DNA of 64,000 nucleotides, taken from NCBI RefSeq assembly GCF_964275005.1, contig NC_092685.1:28884682-28948681 (forward strand). The letters are read 5' to 3'. The notes beneath the pieces were generated by a model. The model did no database searches. It was not told where the DNA came from and worked only from the letters and a program-made list of their open reading frames with translations. Source of the DNA: Diadema setosum. Lineage: Eukaryota; Echinodermata; Echinoidea; Diadematoida; Diadematidae. The translations under genes were made by a program, and so were the position numbers. This document shows positions 1 to 11,405 of the stretch, piece after piece; position 1 is the first letter of the stretch; each line of letters starts with the position of its first letter.

Positions 1-2690
1 GTCCGAGCCATCGTGGACTTCCCAGTGCCGTCATCGAAACGGGAGCTTCAGCGCTTTTTGGGAATGTGCGGATTCTACCGGAGATTCGTCCCCAACTTCA
101 GTCACCTGGTGGTGCCCTTGACGGACCTGTTGGAAAAGGGTACAACGTTCCAGTGGTCGGCGAGCTGCCAGGATGCGTTCCAGAAGCTGAAGGCCGTCCT
201 CATGAACGATCCCCTGCTCATCGCACCGAACTTCGAGAGGAGCTTCCAGCTAGCTACCGATGCTAGTGACCGAGGAGTAGGAGCCGTGCTACTTCAGGAT
301 GACGACAACGGACACAGCAAACCCGTGTGTTTCTTCTCCAAAACACTGAATCGCCATCCCCAAAAGTATTCAACTGTGGAGAAGGAATGCCTCAGTGTCG
401 TTCTAGCCGTGCAACATTTCGAAGCGTATTTGGACGGTGGAAGAGACATCGTGGTGTACACTGACCATAACCCATTGACATTTTTAGAACGCTTCAAGCA
501 CAAGAATCAGCGTCTCTTCCGTTGGAGTTTGATTCTCCAACCGTACCCACTGAGAATTGTGCACATAGCAGGAAAGGACAACAAATTAGCAGACGCTTTG
601 TCGCGAGTTTGAAACTGTGCGCGCGCTGATAATGTTGCCGAACGATAATTATATCAAATCTACAGTGAAACCTACATCAAGCTGAACATTTCAAACAAGA
701 CTCAAAACAGACAAGAAACTGATGTTGATATTTTTTTGTATATGACAAAGTATACAGGTGTTTATGTATTTTCGTTCAGTTTTCTTCCTTTCCCAAGGAT
801 CTGTGAAGGAAGAAATTGTATTTATGTTAATCATGTTTGTTTTAAGCGAAAACAGTATACAGTATGTGAGTGATGCTAGGAAGTATGAGAAAGTACTAGT
901 ACACACATCGATATTCTGTCTTTATAAGGAGACATCGCTTGAAAAATTTAATGATGTGTTACACGCCAAGCATTGTATGATACAGTTGTATTTTGAAAAC
1001 CCAACATTACAGGAAGCGCCAGGATACAATATCTGTGGTGTGTAAGATTACGGTGAAAGTTGTGCTTCAGTTGCACACTTCTACATGTATTGTGATTTTA
1101 TTCAATGTACCAAAGAGTCAAAGGATTCAGATTTGTATGTATACCGATACGTTACCGAGTTAATGCTAGCAAATGCAAAAACAGTATAGCAAAACACAAC
1201 CGGCCAGTCACAGGAAAACTGTTGATCAAATTTTGAGTGTTATATCAACCGATTTGTGTTAAAACACAAGAATTTGTGTTGTTTTGTATAAATGAAAAAG
1301 TGTTGAGTGACAGTGAGGCATAAAGAAGCCAAGATGTTATAATGTCACTTTTGTAAATTAATAACCTGTATATGTACAATGTATTTCGTTACAGAGTGAC
1401 AGCGTCACATTTGTGTGTCGAGTATGATCTCGATATTTTCCAGAGTTTGCACATATATTACAACATCTTATCGCGTGACAGTACATATGTGTGAAGGGAC
1501 AAAAAGAAATGTCCGATGTTCAAAATTTTGTTGTTGTTTTGGCTAACGTATGACGCAGAGTTGACATTTATAAGTATAAGATGTATTAGCAAGTACATTG
1601 AGTAGATGTACACGTGTGTTGACGTGTTTAAATACGATGTTGTTATAATCAAGAGATGCGTGCTGTTACCACATTCAGTGAAACTCCAATGAAAGTTTGT
1701 GTTGGAGAAACAGACATATCTTTGCAATAGTCACAACAATTTCGTGGAGAAAGTGTATTTTTGGTTTTCACATTTAAAGATGAAGTGTATGTGTTACCAA
1801 AAACAAAATACTATTCATGCCTGAAGTTATGTAAGTTTATTGGTCAAGCATGCGAGCATATAATTACAGTCGAGACTACCAGAAAGCACAGTCTCAGTCA
1901 AAATATTGATACTACTGGAGAAATGATTGATTACATTTGGTGTAATCTTTCCATATTATGTGCACCCGTATGTGCACCCGTTGAAAACAGTTTCACATGT
2001 GTATTACTGTAGACTGTTGATTTGTGTATTTACATGTTTTGTAGGGGGCTTGTCAAGTTTTCATATATTGTTCTAAAGGTGGACAATATGATGCCGGAGT
2101 GAACTGATTCTGATAAGGCTCAAAATCAGTAATTATAAGTGAAGTATGCCAGGTGAGGTTGTAAGAAAACACCAAAAAACAAAAAAAACTATTTGAGTTT
2201 GTAATCGTGTAAGCTGAATAGTACGCAAGAATAGTGAAGTAAGCCGTACAACGAAGGTGTTTATAGTCGAAAAGTTACATTCATAACTTTCCTCTTGTTG
2301 GGGGGAGGTGTGACGGAGAACCGTGATGTGCCTTGGTGAAACCAGGGTGGGGTGGAATAAAAGTGTCCATTCGGGACATGAGAGTCGGAGTTGGCAAACA
2401 TGGCGTCAACAGTTGCAGTCATTCGGTGCTAATCCAAGAATGTTTTGTCGGTGTATGACAAATGTTATGTCGGTGCTGACGGGTGTTCTGTTGGTGCATG
2501 ACACAGTCTTTGAGTGGGTACCTCCACTTTTTTTCGCAGAATGTATGAATGTTTGTATGGAATATGCCTCACTTTGTAATGACTACTGACAAAACATTCC
2601 TTCAAATGCATGTCGAATTTATACTTTTTGTACATTCTGTTGAAGGAAGTGAAAATAAAACCTTTGAATTGAATTAAATTGAATATAAAA
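1..2690 (+). mobile_element. 3' part of a Ty3/gypsy-type LTR retrotransposon
   Basis: Positions 1-612 encode the end of a reverse transcriptase (thumb/connection region with RFLGMCGFYRRF) followed by RNase H (TDASDRGVGAVL, the YSTVEKECL stretch, VYTDHNPLTF) and the conserved tail LADALSR. The element enters from outside the window, and the visible coding part reads open. The polyprotein stops right after LADALSRV, and no integrase is seen downstream, where most gypsy elements carry it. That is the layout of Gmr1-type elements, which have integrase before RT, but the upstream part is not visible. About 1.7 kb of A+T-rich non-coding sequence follows. A polypurine tract at about 2297-2307 then abuts a possible 3' LTR. 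Treated as an old copy whose competence cannot be judged here. The family assignment is firm; the 3' limit is uncertain. Confidence 0.8.
2309..2690 (+). repeat. Possible 3' LTR, or a LINE-type 3' tail
   Basis: Sequence beginning TGTGACGG lies directly after the G-rich purine tract TTGGGGGGAGG, as expected of the polypurine tract/3' LTR junction in gypsy elements. A TATA-like GGAATAAAAG is at about 2353 and an AATAAA at about 2655. The end is unclear, because from about 2665 the sequence becomes a GAATT-type simple tail like those that terminate CR1/L2-like LINEs. The two could be one unit or two adjacent ones. No second LTR is in the window for comparison. Confidence 0.35.
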
Positions 2691-2929
2691 CCTTATAGAA
2701 CATTTAAACAATAATAAGTATAATTTATGCAAGTCTGTATGGTTCTATACCTGCGTATAGACTAATTTGCTTTGGGTACTGTATTTTTATGGTAATTTCT
2801 AAATGGGGGGGGGGGGGGCTTGAATAATGCCTAACAAAAGATAATTCATGCACTGACATAGCAACGCACCTGGCTCATTGCATGACCCATCACTGAAAGT
2901 GCTTTTGTAGTAGAAAATGCAATGCTCGC

Positions 2930-3090
2930 ATTTGGAAATTGAACGCCCATACGTGAATTTGATTTGACGGAAACGAAACAATAAAGGAAAATTTATCGCA
3001 CGCGGATTCTGAATTTGAATGGCCGAATATTTTCGCGTTTGTGGGCTGTGTGAATTTGAACGCACATTCATGAATTTGAATGATATAAGT
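2930..3090. repeat. Cluster of GAATTTGAAYG motifs, locus A
   Basis: The motif GAATTTGAAC/TG occurs in near-matching form about five times (near 2935, 2953, 3009, 3050 and 3070), with spacers such as CGCAC and CGTT. A similar cluster is at 49240-49445. It is not a simple microsatellite because the spacers differ. No coding potential is seen. It may be a fragment of an unknown interspersed repeat family. Confidence 0.4.
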
Positions 3091-3118
3091 ATGAAAATAA
3101 TTGACCAGGAAACCCTAT

Positions 3119-3226
3119 AATAATGATGATGATGATAATGATAGTAGTAGTAGTAGTAGTAATAACAATAATAATGATAGTAATAATAATAACAACAATA
3201 ACGATAGTAATAACAATAATAAATGT
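3119..3226. repeat. Imperfect trinucleotide microsatellite
   Basis: Mixed (TGA)n, (TAG)n and (TAA/CAA)n repeats covering about 108 bp. The long tyrosine-rich antisense reading frame across it is a by-product of the repeat. Confidence 0.9.
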
Positions 3227-3718
3227 TTGTGATAATGATACAAAAGGAAAAGATACGTTTCACTTTGATTAAAAATAAAATGAATAAAAGTAATAACAGC
3301 CTGGATTCATGATAGTCACAGTATAGTGTCATCCTTATTTCATCCTACCGTCTGGGATACAAAGCACTTACAAGGCAGTATGCAAGGCATAACATCTGAT
3401 AAAAAAAAAACAACCAAACAAACAAAACATGCGATGTAAGGTCCTACATTTTAAATCATGGCAAAGCCGAATATCCATTCAAAGCTTTATTCCTTTTTCG
3501 TTTTCAATAGGCTCTCTTTGGATATGACAGATCGCGTACGAGGCCCTATATAGGCCCCTACGTATTTCTTTGAGCGGCGTTTGCACAATTCTGTGTCATT
3601 ATTTGTGTCAAGGAATGATTCAAAGCGCTTTTCATAATTTGTACCAGAAAGTGCCAAGGATCAGTGTAGAAGCCATCAACCCCCCCCCCCCCCCCCCCCG
3701 TGCTATAGGGATATTATA

Positions 3719-4001
3719 CAGGGCCGGCGGAGTGTTTTCAAAAAAGTGGGGGGCACTTCCGGGTTTTCTTCAACTGACAAGCAAAAAAAAAAAAAAAGTC
3801 TTCAGCGGAAAAACATAACCTTACCGCGCTCACACTTCAAGATCTCTATCTATTTCTATTAGTGTCACTTACATGTTTCCGGGTTAAAAAAAAAGAGTGG
3901 GGGGGGGGGGGGCAAAGTGATGACGCCTTATGTATTCCTTTGTATGGTGCACAAAAAGTGGGAGGCCCCCCCCCCCCCACCGGTTCCGCAGGCCATGTTA
4001 T
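3719..4001. mobile_element. Probable hAT-like MITE with G-tract termini
   Basis: The left end CAGGGCCGGCGGAG is followed by a G-rich tract at about 3746-3756. The right end, C-tract then ACCGGTTCCGCAGGCCATG, reads as an imperfect inverted copy of it. Similar CAG-ended, G-rich termini are seen in the element at 14186-14352. The ends are diverged and no clear target duplication is visible, so the limits are approximate. Confidence 0.4.
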
Positions 4002-4082
4002 ACGTGTACTGAGTTCGAATGCAATGTATCAGTGCTTGGGCCAATTTATGCAGGTGTGGAGTCTAATATTGCAGCCAGCTCG

Positions 4083-4195
4083 GTGAAGAAGATGAAGAAG
4101 AGATGGGAGGACCAGAGAAGGAGGAAGAGTAAAAAGAAGAAGAAGAAGAAGAAGAAGAAGAAGAAGAGAATGAAGAAGATAACAAAGAGGGAAAA
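4083..4195 (+). repeat. Polypurine (GAA/AAG)n tract
   Basis: About 110 bp of almost pure purine on the + strand, rising to a perfect AAG run near 4133-4167. Such mirror-symmetric purine tracts can form triplex DNA. The lysine- and serine-rich reading frames over it are not genes. Confidence 0.85.
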
Positions 4196-4470
4196 CGGAG
4201 CACAAATATGTCATCATATTTCTTCTTGGTCTTTTGCAGAATCAATTATTTATCACTAAAATGAAAACCTTAATCCTTGTACTCAAGAGGGTTGTATTCA
4301 TATTACTACGGTGATTTGTTCACTCTCGTGACGAAAGCAGTCATTACTGATTTCGTAATGCACCCTATGATTATATACACTCTAAAGATTAAAATGGTGA
4401 ATCAAAAGTTTAGATGCTGTCACTCCTCCAGCCTTTTGTTGAATGTTAAATTTAACACTCAAAATGTTAA

Positions 4471-4819
4471 AGGTCCAGTTTACCTTTGGGAGCAGTGATT
4501 TCAAAAATGTTCAAGATATCACATTTGATGCACATGTGTAGGTCTGTTGTATCATAAAACATCCTACCATATGAAATATTTGCAATAAAACCTAAAATAT
4601 AAGGAGATGTCAGGGTTTTTCTCAGTAAACCGTAACTGTATACGGTTTAGTCTGGAAACATTTTTATTATAACTATTGTTCACATTTTGTGTATTTAACA
4701 ACACTTAACATCGATTATACGGATTGAAATTTTGACAGTGGTTGTTTCTATCCCTAACTCACATTTTAGAACTATTTTAAAGCACTAATGCTTTCATATG
4801 CAAATGGTATATTATGCCT
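4471..4819. mobile_element. TTAA-flanked MITE (AGGTCCAGTTTACC end)
   Basis: A TTAA at 4467-4470 precedes AGGTCCAGTTTACC, and the other end (...ATTATGCCT) is followed by TTAA at 4820-4823. The terminal inverted repeats are only loosely alike (AGG...TACC on both sides). TTAA target duplication is typical of piggyBac and of some other cut-and-paste families such as Kolobok. Non-coding, about 349 bp. Confidence 0.55.
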
Positions 4820-4862
4820 TTAAATTTAGCACTTAAAATGTTGAACTAAGCCTACCAGTTAA

Positions 4863-5404
4863 GAAATGGTAAATCCAACATTTTGATGATCAAATTTGAC
4901 GTTTGAAGGTGTTAAAGGGGCATTCCGGACGATTTTCATAATTTCACATCATGTAGTACATAAATCAACAGCTTCATGTATAGATTTGTAGAATTTATTG
5001 TGGTACTTGAGCAGAGAAACAATACTTTCAAAAACCTTAAACAAATTACACTGAACAAAGATGATGACATAGGAGCCTCACATATCTCAGAAATGTAGCA
5101 GTGTCATTCCATTACAATACCGCATGCTTGCAAGCTCACCTGTGTGTAATCTATGCATGCCTTCTTCTTTTGTGCTGCTTCCTTGAGCCACATCTCATGC
5201 ATTCTTATGGTGAGGCTGCCATGTCATCATCCTTGTTCATTGCAATTTGTTATAAACTTCGAAAACATTCTTATTTTTCATCCCAGTCATTATAAATCCT
5301 GAAACTCTGTACCCTGTATAACTAATTTATATATGTTCAAATGTAAAAATTTGAAAATCATCCGGAGGTCTCCTTTAAGATTTAAAATGTAAATTTACCA
5401 TTTC
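4863..5404. mobile_element. Small foldback MITE split by a TTAA MITE
   Basis: The arms GAAATGGTAAATCCAACATT (from 4863) and ATGTAAATTTACCATTTC (ending 5404) form an inverted pair separated by the insertion at 4916-5374. A related, uninterrupted copy of about 88 bp is at 60122-60209 and shows the unsplit arrangement. Confidence 0.7.
4916..5374. mobile_element. TTAA-flanked MITE (AGGGGCATTCCGGA end)
   Basis: The element runs from AGGGGCATTCCGGACGATTT to AAATCATCCGGAGGTCTCCT, with TTAA on both sides (4912-4915 and 5375-5378). The terminal inverted repeats are imperfect. It is a 459-bp non-coding element. A relative in opposite orientation lies at 58015-58497, and a partial end of similar type lies near 27376. 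Confidence 0.75.
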
Positions 5405-5660
5405 ATTTTTAAAGCATACTTGAATATATAGATCAATCTTAATAAGTACGTGGATGATATCTAGATCTATTATATTAACAAGCATGTAACAGACAGCTTT
5501 ACAGAGCCATTCCAAACTATGTGACACCTGCAATCAATAAGGCAACATATGGAAAAGTCAGACGAATATAATTAAAATAAACCTTCAAAGGACAGACATA
5601 CTTAGAATGATAAGGAGACAATGATACGTTTTGCATATAATCATCGAATAACGTGATATA

Positions 5661-6685
5661 CCGTGTGTCTAAAAAGATTATACACTTTTGAACTGCCCGC
5701 CGAATAAAAAGATACTAGTATACAATTCTGGCGGAAAGGTTTATATGTATGGATAGCTTATGGACTACACTTTCATAATAATATGACACCAAAAAGTCTG
5801 AAAATATTTCATGCTTAGATGAGCACTGCTCACTTTTGCAAAGGGTATGAAAATTAGGCTGCGCAGGAATTAGCCTTCCAATTTTGCGAGAGGTGAGTCC
5901 GTTGGAGCTTACAAAACTGAAGTTGATAATAAAATTATGATAGGTTGGGATTATGTAACATTGAATATTCAATAATGGAATGTCAAAAAAAAAAAAAAAG
6001 AATGTCAAAGATGTCAGCTATTTATTCTTCAGGTCAATGGGTAACCTAAAAAAATAAAGTAGCTGGCAGTAGCTGTGACATTCCTTTTTCCACATAATGT
6101 ATTTGAATAATGAATTTACATAATCCCCATCTGGTTATTAAGTAAATCAATGAGCTAGACTACTAATCTGAAAATAACTGCAATGTTTTCATTGAAGTCA
6201 CAGATGTAGTGGTGTAACATGGAAATTGCAACATGCACCTTCACCTCATCCTGACTCACATGAACACACCACTGAGTCTACCACGGAAATTTGCAATGCT
6301 ACAATAAAATAAATGCAACTGCGGTTTACTCATTCATAAAAGTTTGGTTTAATAAACCATAAAATTCACTCAGCAAACCCAAACTGATCGCAATTGATCA
6401 TAAATTTATCATATCAACTTCAGTTTTGTCAGCTCCAACGGACTCACCTGTCGCAAATTTAAAAGTCTAATTCCTGCGCAGCCTAATTTTCATACCCTTT
6501 ACAAAAGTGAGCAGTGCTCATTCAAGCATGATTTATTTTTAGACTTTTTGGTGTCATATGAAAGTTGAGTCCATAAGCTATCCATTGTATATATAGATCT
6601 TTCCCTTTAGAATCATATATTTCTTATTCGGCAGCCATTTCAAAAGTGTATAGTTGTTGTTGTTTGTTTTTTTGGAGACACACGG
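5661..6685. mobile_element. 1-kb foldback MITE with TA flanks
   Basis: The left end CCGTGTGTCTAAAAAG and right end GGAGACACACGG are inverted copies, each next to TA. The arms extend roughly 290 bp: left 5661-5950 and right 6395-6685 share, inverted, the CTGCGCAGGAATTAG and GAGTCCGTTGGAGCT blocks among others. The centre (about 5950-6395) is not palindromic. TA duplication suggests a Tc1/mariner-class mobiliser. No transposase is present. Confidence 0.8.
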
Positions 6686-6948
6686 TATAGTGTAAATCAC
6701 AAGCACAAGTAAGCTTGAAGAAATGGTGTTGTCGTCTTGTCACAAGTGAACTCTCCAATTGGTTTGCTCATGAAATTAACAACTGCATCAATCATCTTGT
6801 GGTATAGACATTAAGAATATACTCGGCAATCACATCCCATTATTCTTAATGCCTTTAATGTAAAAAGGCAGTAACAGGCCCTATGCTAACAGTATAATGG
6901 GCAACGCCGGGACAACCCTCTGAGAAAAACATTCCTCATGGGTTTCTG

Positions 6949-7016
6949 TCAGTCAGTCAGTCAGTCAAGCAGGCAAGCAAGCAAGCAAGCAAGCAAACAA
7001 ACAAACAAACAAACAC
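6949..7016. repeat. Tetranucleotide microsatellite
   Basis: Runs of (GTCA)n, then (AGCA)n, then (AACA)n, three successive variants that look like stepwise point changes within one array. Confidence 0.9.
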
Positions 7017-8466
7017 AGACATGTACAGGCTTGTTTAAATATATTTAATGACTACTGTAGTATTCAAATCCTTTACATTGGTACATGATAAAGCTACTTC
7101 CGTTAACCAGAATGGGGCGTTGAATCATTATTATGCAGTTTAACTATAGATTTCGGAAGTAAAAGTGAATTTTGTGTCATATATACACGTATAAGCCAGT
7201 TCGGAGTCGGGTCACGAGCACATGGATACAAATGTCCTTTCGCACAATCATGTCATACGGTATCTGTTGCGGTCTCAGACATGCAAGGTATGTTCCTGAA
7301 TTTTTGACGAACAAAATACCCATATTTCACTAAGCATTTACGGCTCATGCAATGCATCATTAAACACAATAGGTTTTTACATGCAGAGCAAGATTTGCCG
7401 AGCTGTGTGCATTTTGTTTTGTTTTGTTTTTTGTTTCTGTCGCTAGTATTATTTTCAACATTGACTACTACTTGAAAGTGTTGCGGATTACATAGAATCA
7501 AATCTGTTTCTATTTGTCTAACTGTATGAATTCCTCATCTCGGGACAATGCTACTTCCTTATCATTTTCAACTACCTTAAAAAGCTTTTACTCCAAACGC
7601 CATTGAGAGTATTGCAACTTGATACCAAACGAAATGCCCCCATTTTGGTATATTTTGTAAACGCTTTTGGTGATGTACACAACAGAGTTATTATGTGCTT
7701 TACTTGCTTGACTCCATTTATGTATAGGTGCAGACTGATGTGCAGTGTAAGGGTCCATTTCTGAGGTGTTTTGACGCGGTTGGGTGGCATATTTGTCCCA
7801 TTGACAACCTGTACCCTTGATAATTCCTTTCAAATGCAGTTTGAACAAAATGGTAAAAGGTGATTTTTCTCTCACGTTACTATACTCTTACAAAATGTAT
7901 TCAGATGATCTTATTCTGCTTTATGTAATCCCTGAAATATTCCATCAGACCTATATACATCACAAAAAGCTGCTATCTACCCTTCTGATCTTGCTAAACA
8001 TAAGATATATCTATGTGTCACACCCTTTGTTTTTTAAAGAATTCCCTCATATACCTGTTTATAAACACCTTCCCAACACGCATTTTCCAATTCTATTAAA
8101 TTCAGTTGTTGGATAGGTTTCTGCCACAGTTCCTGCACTTTTACACTATCCTAAAATTAAAGAGCATATATCTCAATACTCTGGTCACATAAAGAACAAA
8201 TATTATCTAAACAAACGAACATTTCAACAAAATAACTTTTATGTAAAATGCCCCAGGAAGAAGTTTAAACCTGAATTTCCCAAGCTTTGACCCTGAATGG
8301 GGTATAAGATTTGAAAACCTTGACCAAAGAAAAATATCTCGGTTTACTTTTGCTGAAATTAATAAAATAACTTTATCCATCTCGTCCTTCTGAATCGATG
8401 GTTACTGTAATTAGTTAAGAAATACGCATTAATCTTTCCCGAAAATAATAATGTCTCAAAACATTG

Positions 8467-8468
<2 letters not shown>
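7017..8468. other. Gene-free stretch
   Basis: No reading frame here has coding character; the longest (7817-8116 +) shows no domain and no splice context. Apart from A/T runs I see no organised structure. Confidence 0.6.

Positions 8469-8500
<32 letters not shown>
8469..8500. repeat. (CA)n microsatellite
   Basis: A pure CA run of 32 bp. It sits at the position matching the CA-rich blocks in the duplicated serpin 2 flank (35850-35895 and 36385-36430). Confidence 0.9.
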
Positions 8501-8505
<5 letters not shown>

Positions 8506-8719
8506 AGAGGCACACAATGATTGCGATAAAAAAAAACCACAATACCTTTATAAACACTGAACATGAACATAATCTCACATAACTACTCATAGTGCAGCAG
8601 CTGTTATCGTACTCTATTCTGCGTTGCAATAGGAAACTCCCGTCAGCTGATTTCTCACTTACAACATAATGAATAACTCTTAATCTAAATATCCTTTAAA
8701 AACGGCTATATAGCCGAAA

Positions 8720-9130
8720 ATTTTGCTAGATATGATTATAGACAGGTGCCTTCCAGCCGGTGATTGGTGTCTTGACCAGTTACTTACAATGGAGCCATTC
8801 AACACAGTTGTTATGGTGTGCTTTTACGAAGCTACAAAAAATGTACATACATTTAATTACATTTCGTCTCTGCAATGTACATGTGACTTTACAATCACGT
8901 ACTTCGTCATAATAGGCACGTACATTATATAAAATCTATTGAATAGCAATATCGATATCGGTAACCGACACATCTTTGACAACGAAAATCTTCACACCAA
9001 GAAGGCCAACCACTGCATGCTTGGTTAAGCTGACAAGACAGGCGTAATAACATATGTGATTCCCTAGCTGCATGACTCTGTATACATACATGCTGTTGTA
9101 TCCTCCGACCCTCACCCACACAGACCAGAT
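8720..9130. repeat. Serpin 3'-flank block, copy near serpin 1
   Basis: Begins around CTTCCAGCCGGTGATTGG. It matches, with substitutions and gaps, blocks starting at about 36035 and about 36575 downstream of serpin 2, including the shared GGTGTGCTTTTACGAAGCT and CCGACACATCTTTGA stretches. This shows that the serpin duplication carried its 3' flank. Confidence 0.6.
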
Positions 9131-9433
9131 GTGATCCTACTACGGGATAGTATTCCGTTAAAATAAAAAGAGAATCAATCCCATTAAAACGTTGGAAGGA
9201 AGGTGCATGTATATACACAATGCATTGTATAATACTTATGCTACTTGATTAAGGAGAAAGTACAAAATAGAATATGTGCCTTTATTTACATGTCCTTGAG
9301 TACCAGGTCTTACTTGCAGTAGAAAAAGTGTCAGCATTGATAAGCATAAAATGTCTGATACAATTTAATATCAATTTACTTTATTTTGATGACACTATCA
9401 CGGACGGAGCGCGTCAACAAAATTGCGAGATAT

Positions 9434-10621
9434 TCATTTTCCCGAAGTGTCGATGACCCTACCAATGAACAAAGTGCTCTGTGTAGGGCGATGCCAAATC
9501 ACGAAAAGGAAAGGATGATCAACTCGGAAGTTAACGGGCTTCGGGGGGTCGCGACGAACGGAATCGCAGCAATTAAATACATACCTAACTGCAGTTGCAG
9601 CGGCAGCCTCACTGCCCTCTTCATTAATCTCGACAAAGGCCTTGTGGACCACATCAGAGATGTACAGATCACGATTACCCGAGATGCCCTCAAAGTTGGC
9701 CTTGTTTTCGTCAAACGCGTCTGTCATTCCCATGTCACTCAGGACCCCGTTCAGATTGAATTCATCTTCCACTCGGACTTTCGGCAGCCAGATATTGACC
9801 AATCTCTCTTTGAGATTATCATTCCATCGTTTGAGCGTGTCGACAGACAGGTTGGCTTCAAGGTGCGCGAGACCATCATCTTTGTTGGGCAAAGCAATCA
9901 ACATGCTGAAATTATTGCCTTCATAAGGCAACTCCAACACCATGCAGTCCAGGGCGTTGTCCTCGGCTAGTTTAAAATCATCGGACTGGTGCATGAGTTG
10001 CACTGGTACCGTTTTCCTTTCATCCAGGACCCTGAAGACCGACTGATTAGTTTGGCGTGATATAAATGGTGATGCCCATGGTCCTTTGAAATATATTGCA
10101 TTCACTAGTACCATGCGTGTAAGAGAATCCAGAGCTGAGGGTGAGATCAAGTTCTTTATCTTCCCTTCTGTCTGTTCAGAGACCCAGTAGTTGATAGTAT
10201 GGGCTACCTCTGGTAATGCGAAGTCGGCAACCGCTTCTATGGTGGAATCATAAGATGCTGCGGCAGTGTTAAGGAACTCTTTAGAGAACGGATATCCAGC
10301 CTTTCCGTACAATTTGTGTGCAGATCTGATTTCACAATGCGCGATTGGATCGTGCATAAAGGAATGGAGCTGTTTGAATGCCTCGTGAAGATGGTCACCG
10401 TCCAGATCGCTAAATCGCAGCACGTTTGATATTTGTGTCGCTGTTTTACCGCAAGCTCCAGCGTATGTCATAGCCAAGGCAGTTGATATGCTTAAGGGGG
10501 AAAAGAAGATATTTTGTCCCCTCCGTGTATCTGCTATTTGTTGGTACATGTCTAGCGCGAATGCATTGTTGGCTTCGGCAAGCTGGGATGTAGGTATCGT
10601 CGGGTGGGTCGATGATGCCAT
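9434..10621 (-). CDS. Serpin 1 (intracellular clade B-like serine/cysteine protease inhibitor)
   Basis: A 395-residue full-length serpin in one coding exon. There is no signal peptide, so it probably acts in the cytoplasm or is released by a non-classical route, like ov-serpins. Visible landmarks are NIFFSPLSISTALAMTYAGA (about 38-57), LVNAIYFKG, the breach region, hinge EEGSEAAAATA (about 334-344) and the serpin signature FRVDHPFLFVI near the C-terminus. An Ala-rich hinge with T at P8 is the pattern of inhibitory serpins. Counting 15 residues from hinge G336 puts P1 at about N350, with F at P2 and CC at P1'-P2'. The loop is two residues longer than in serpins 2 and 3. A likely 3' splice site (ctacctgcag) lies about 22 nt before the ATG, so an untranslated 5' exon is expected. 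A minus-strand AATAAA lies at 9380-9385, about 50 nt past the stop. Closest relative in the window is serpin 2. The target protease cannot be told. Confidence 0.95.
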   Translation of the reverse strand: MASSTHPTIPTSQLAEANNAFALDMYQQIADTRRGQNIFFSPLSISTALAMTYAGACGKTATQISNVLRFSDLDGDHLHEAFKQLHSFMHDPIAHCEIRSAHKLYGKAGYPFSKEFLNTAAASYDSTIEAVADFALPEVAHTINYWVSEQTEGKIKNLISPSALDSLTRMVLVNAIYFKGPWASPFISRQTNQSVFRVLDERKTVPVQLMHQSDDFKLAEDNALDCMVLELPYEGNNFSMLIALPNKDDGLAHLEANLSVDTLKRWNDNLKERLVNIWLPKVRVEDEFNLNGVLSDMGMTDAFDENKANFEGISGNRDLYISDVVHKAFVEINEEGSEAAAATAVRYVFNCCDSVRRDPPKPVNFRVDHPFLFVIWHRPTQSTLFIGRVIDTSGK

Positions 10622-10959
10622 AGCGTACAGAAGAGGTAAAATCCTGCAGGTAGAATAAGGGCAGATATGATATGTTAGAGAATTTTAGTCACAGAGATAT
10701 GAATTTTAGCAAACTTGCATAAGGACGATTGGACGATTGGATGAGTAATTATGAATGAATGAATGAAAAATGACATGAGTAATTCTTATGTTACAGTTCA
10801 AGTGCAAGTTCAAGTTCAAATTTATGTCGCTTTTCCACAATAAAATAATATATAAACGTAAAGCCTACTTTCTTCAGTGACAGAAATAATGCATTTTAAT
10901 TTGTACAGAGAAAATAATCATTGAAAACTTGTAGTAACGATATACAATATGTGCTGTAT

Positions 10960-11110
10960 AGTCGTCGCGCCCATTTGACCTTTAACGCCATTCGTGTCGT
11001 ATTTCGTTCGTTAGTTCTGTTCATAGATGGACACGAAAAATCAATGTATTGCATATATACCGTGTAGTGATTTATGTCAACGAACTTACTTTATGTTGGA
11101 AGATGTCTTT
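10960..11110 (-). promoter_or_regulatory. 5' flank conserved between serpins 1 and 2
   Basis: A block of roughly 150 bp is alignable by eye with 38565-38700 upstream of serpin 2, including CATTCGTGTCGTATT and ATGTCTTTGAGCA/ATGTCTTCGAGCA. It lies about 340 bp upstream of the ATG, beyond the inferred 3' splice site, so it could be promoter, untranslated exon or simply duplicated flank. No TATA box or start site can be fixed. Confidence 0.35.
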
Positions 11111-11405
11111 GAGCAAAGTAGCAAAAATTATTCTTTACAAAAGACAAAAAGGAAAGAAGTGTATATACTAAACCTATGAGATTGGAATAGAATGTACAGG
11201 GTACGTACAAAGGAATGTTCATTTCGTCGCACTTGAAAAATCATTGACTTATACCCCATTCCACATAATTTTTTTTACTCTCTCTTCGGTCACTCGTCGG
11301 ATGGAAGAATCGTTCTGTTTTTGCTTTGTTTTGCTTTGTTTTTTCTTCACCCAACCACCGCAGTATATCTGATTACAGTCTGATAAATGCTACTTGCGTT
11401 AGTCG

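Noticed and set aside
2799-3332. 177-residue minus-strand frame
   Set aside because: Mostly a Tyr-rich translation of the trinucleotide microsatellite; no domain and no splice context.
9386-9970. 194-residue plus-strand open frame
   Set aside because: It lies antisense to serpin 1 and follows its codon pattern. A similar antisense frame exists over serpin 2 (37286-37759), as expected for a shadow.
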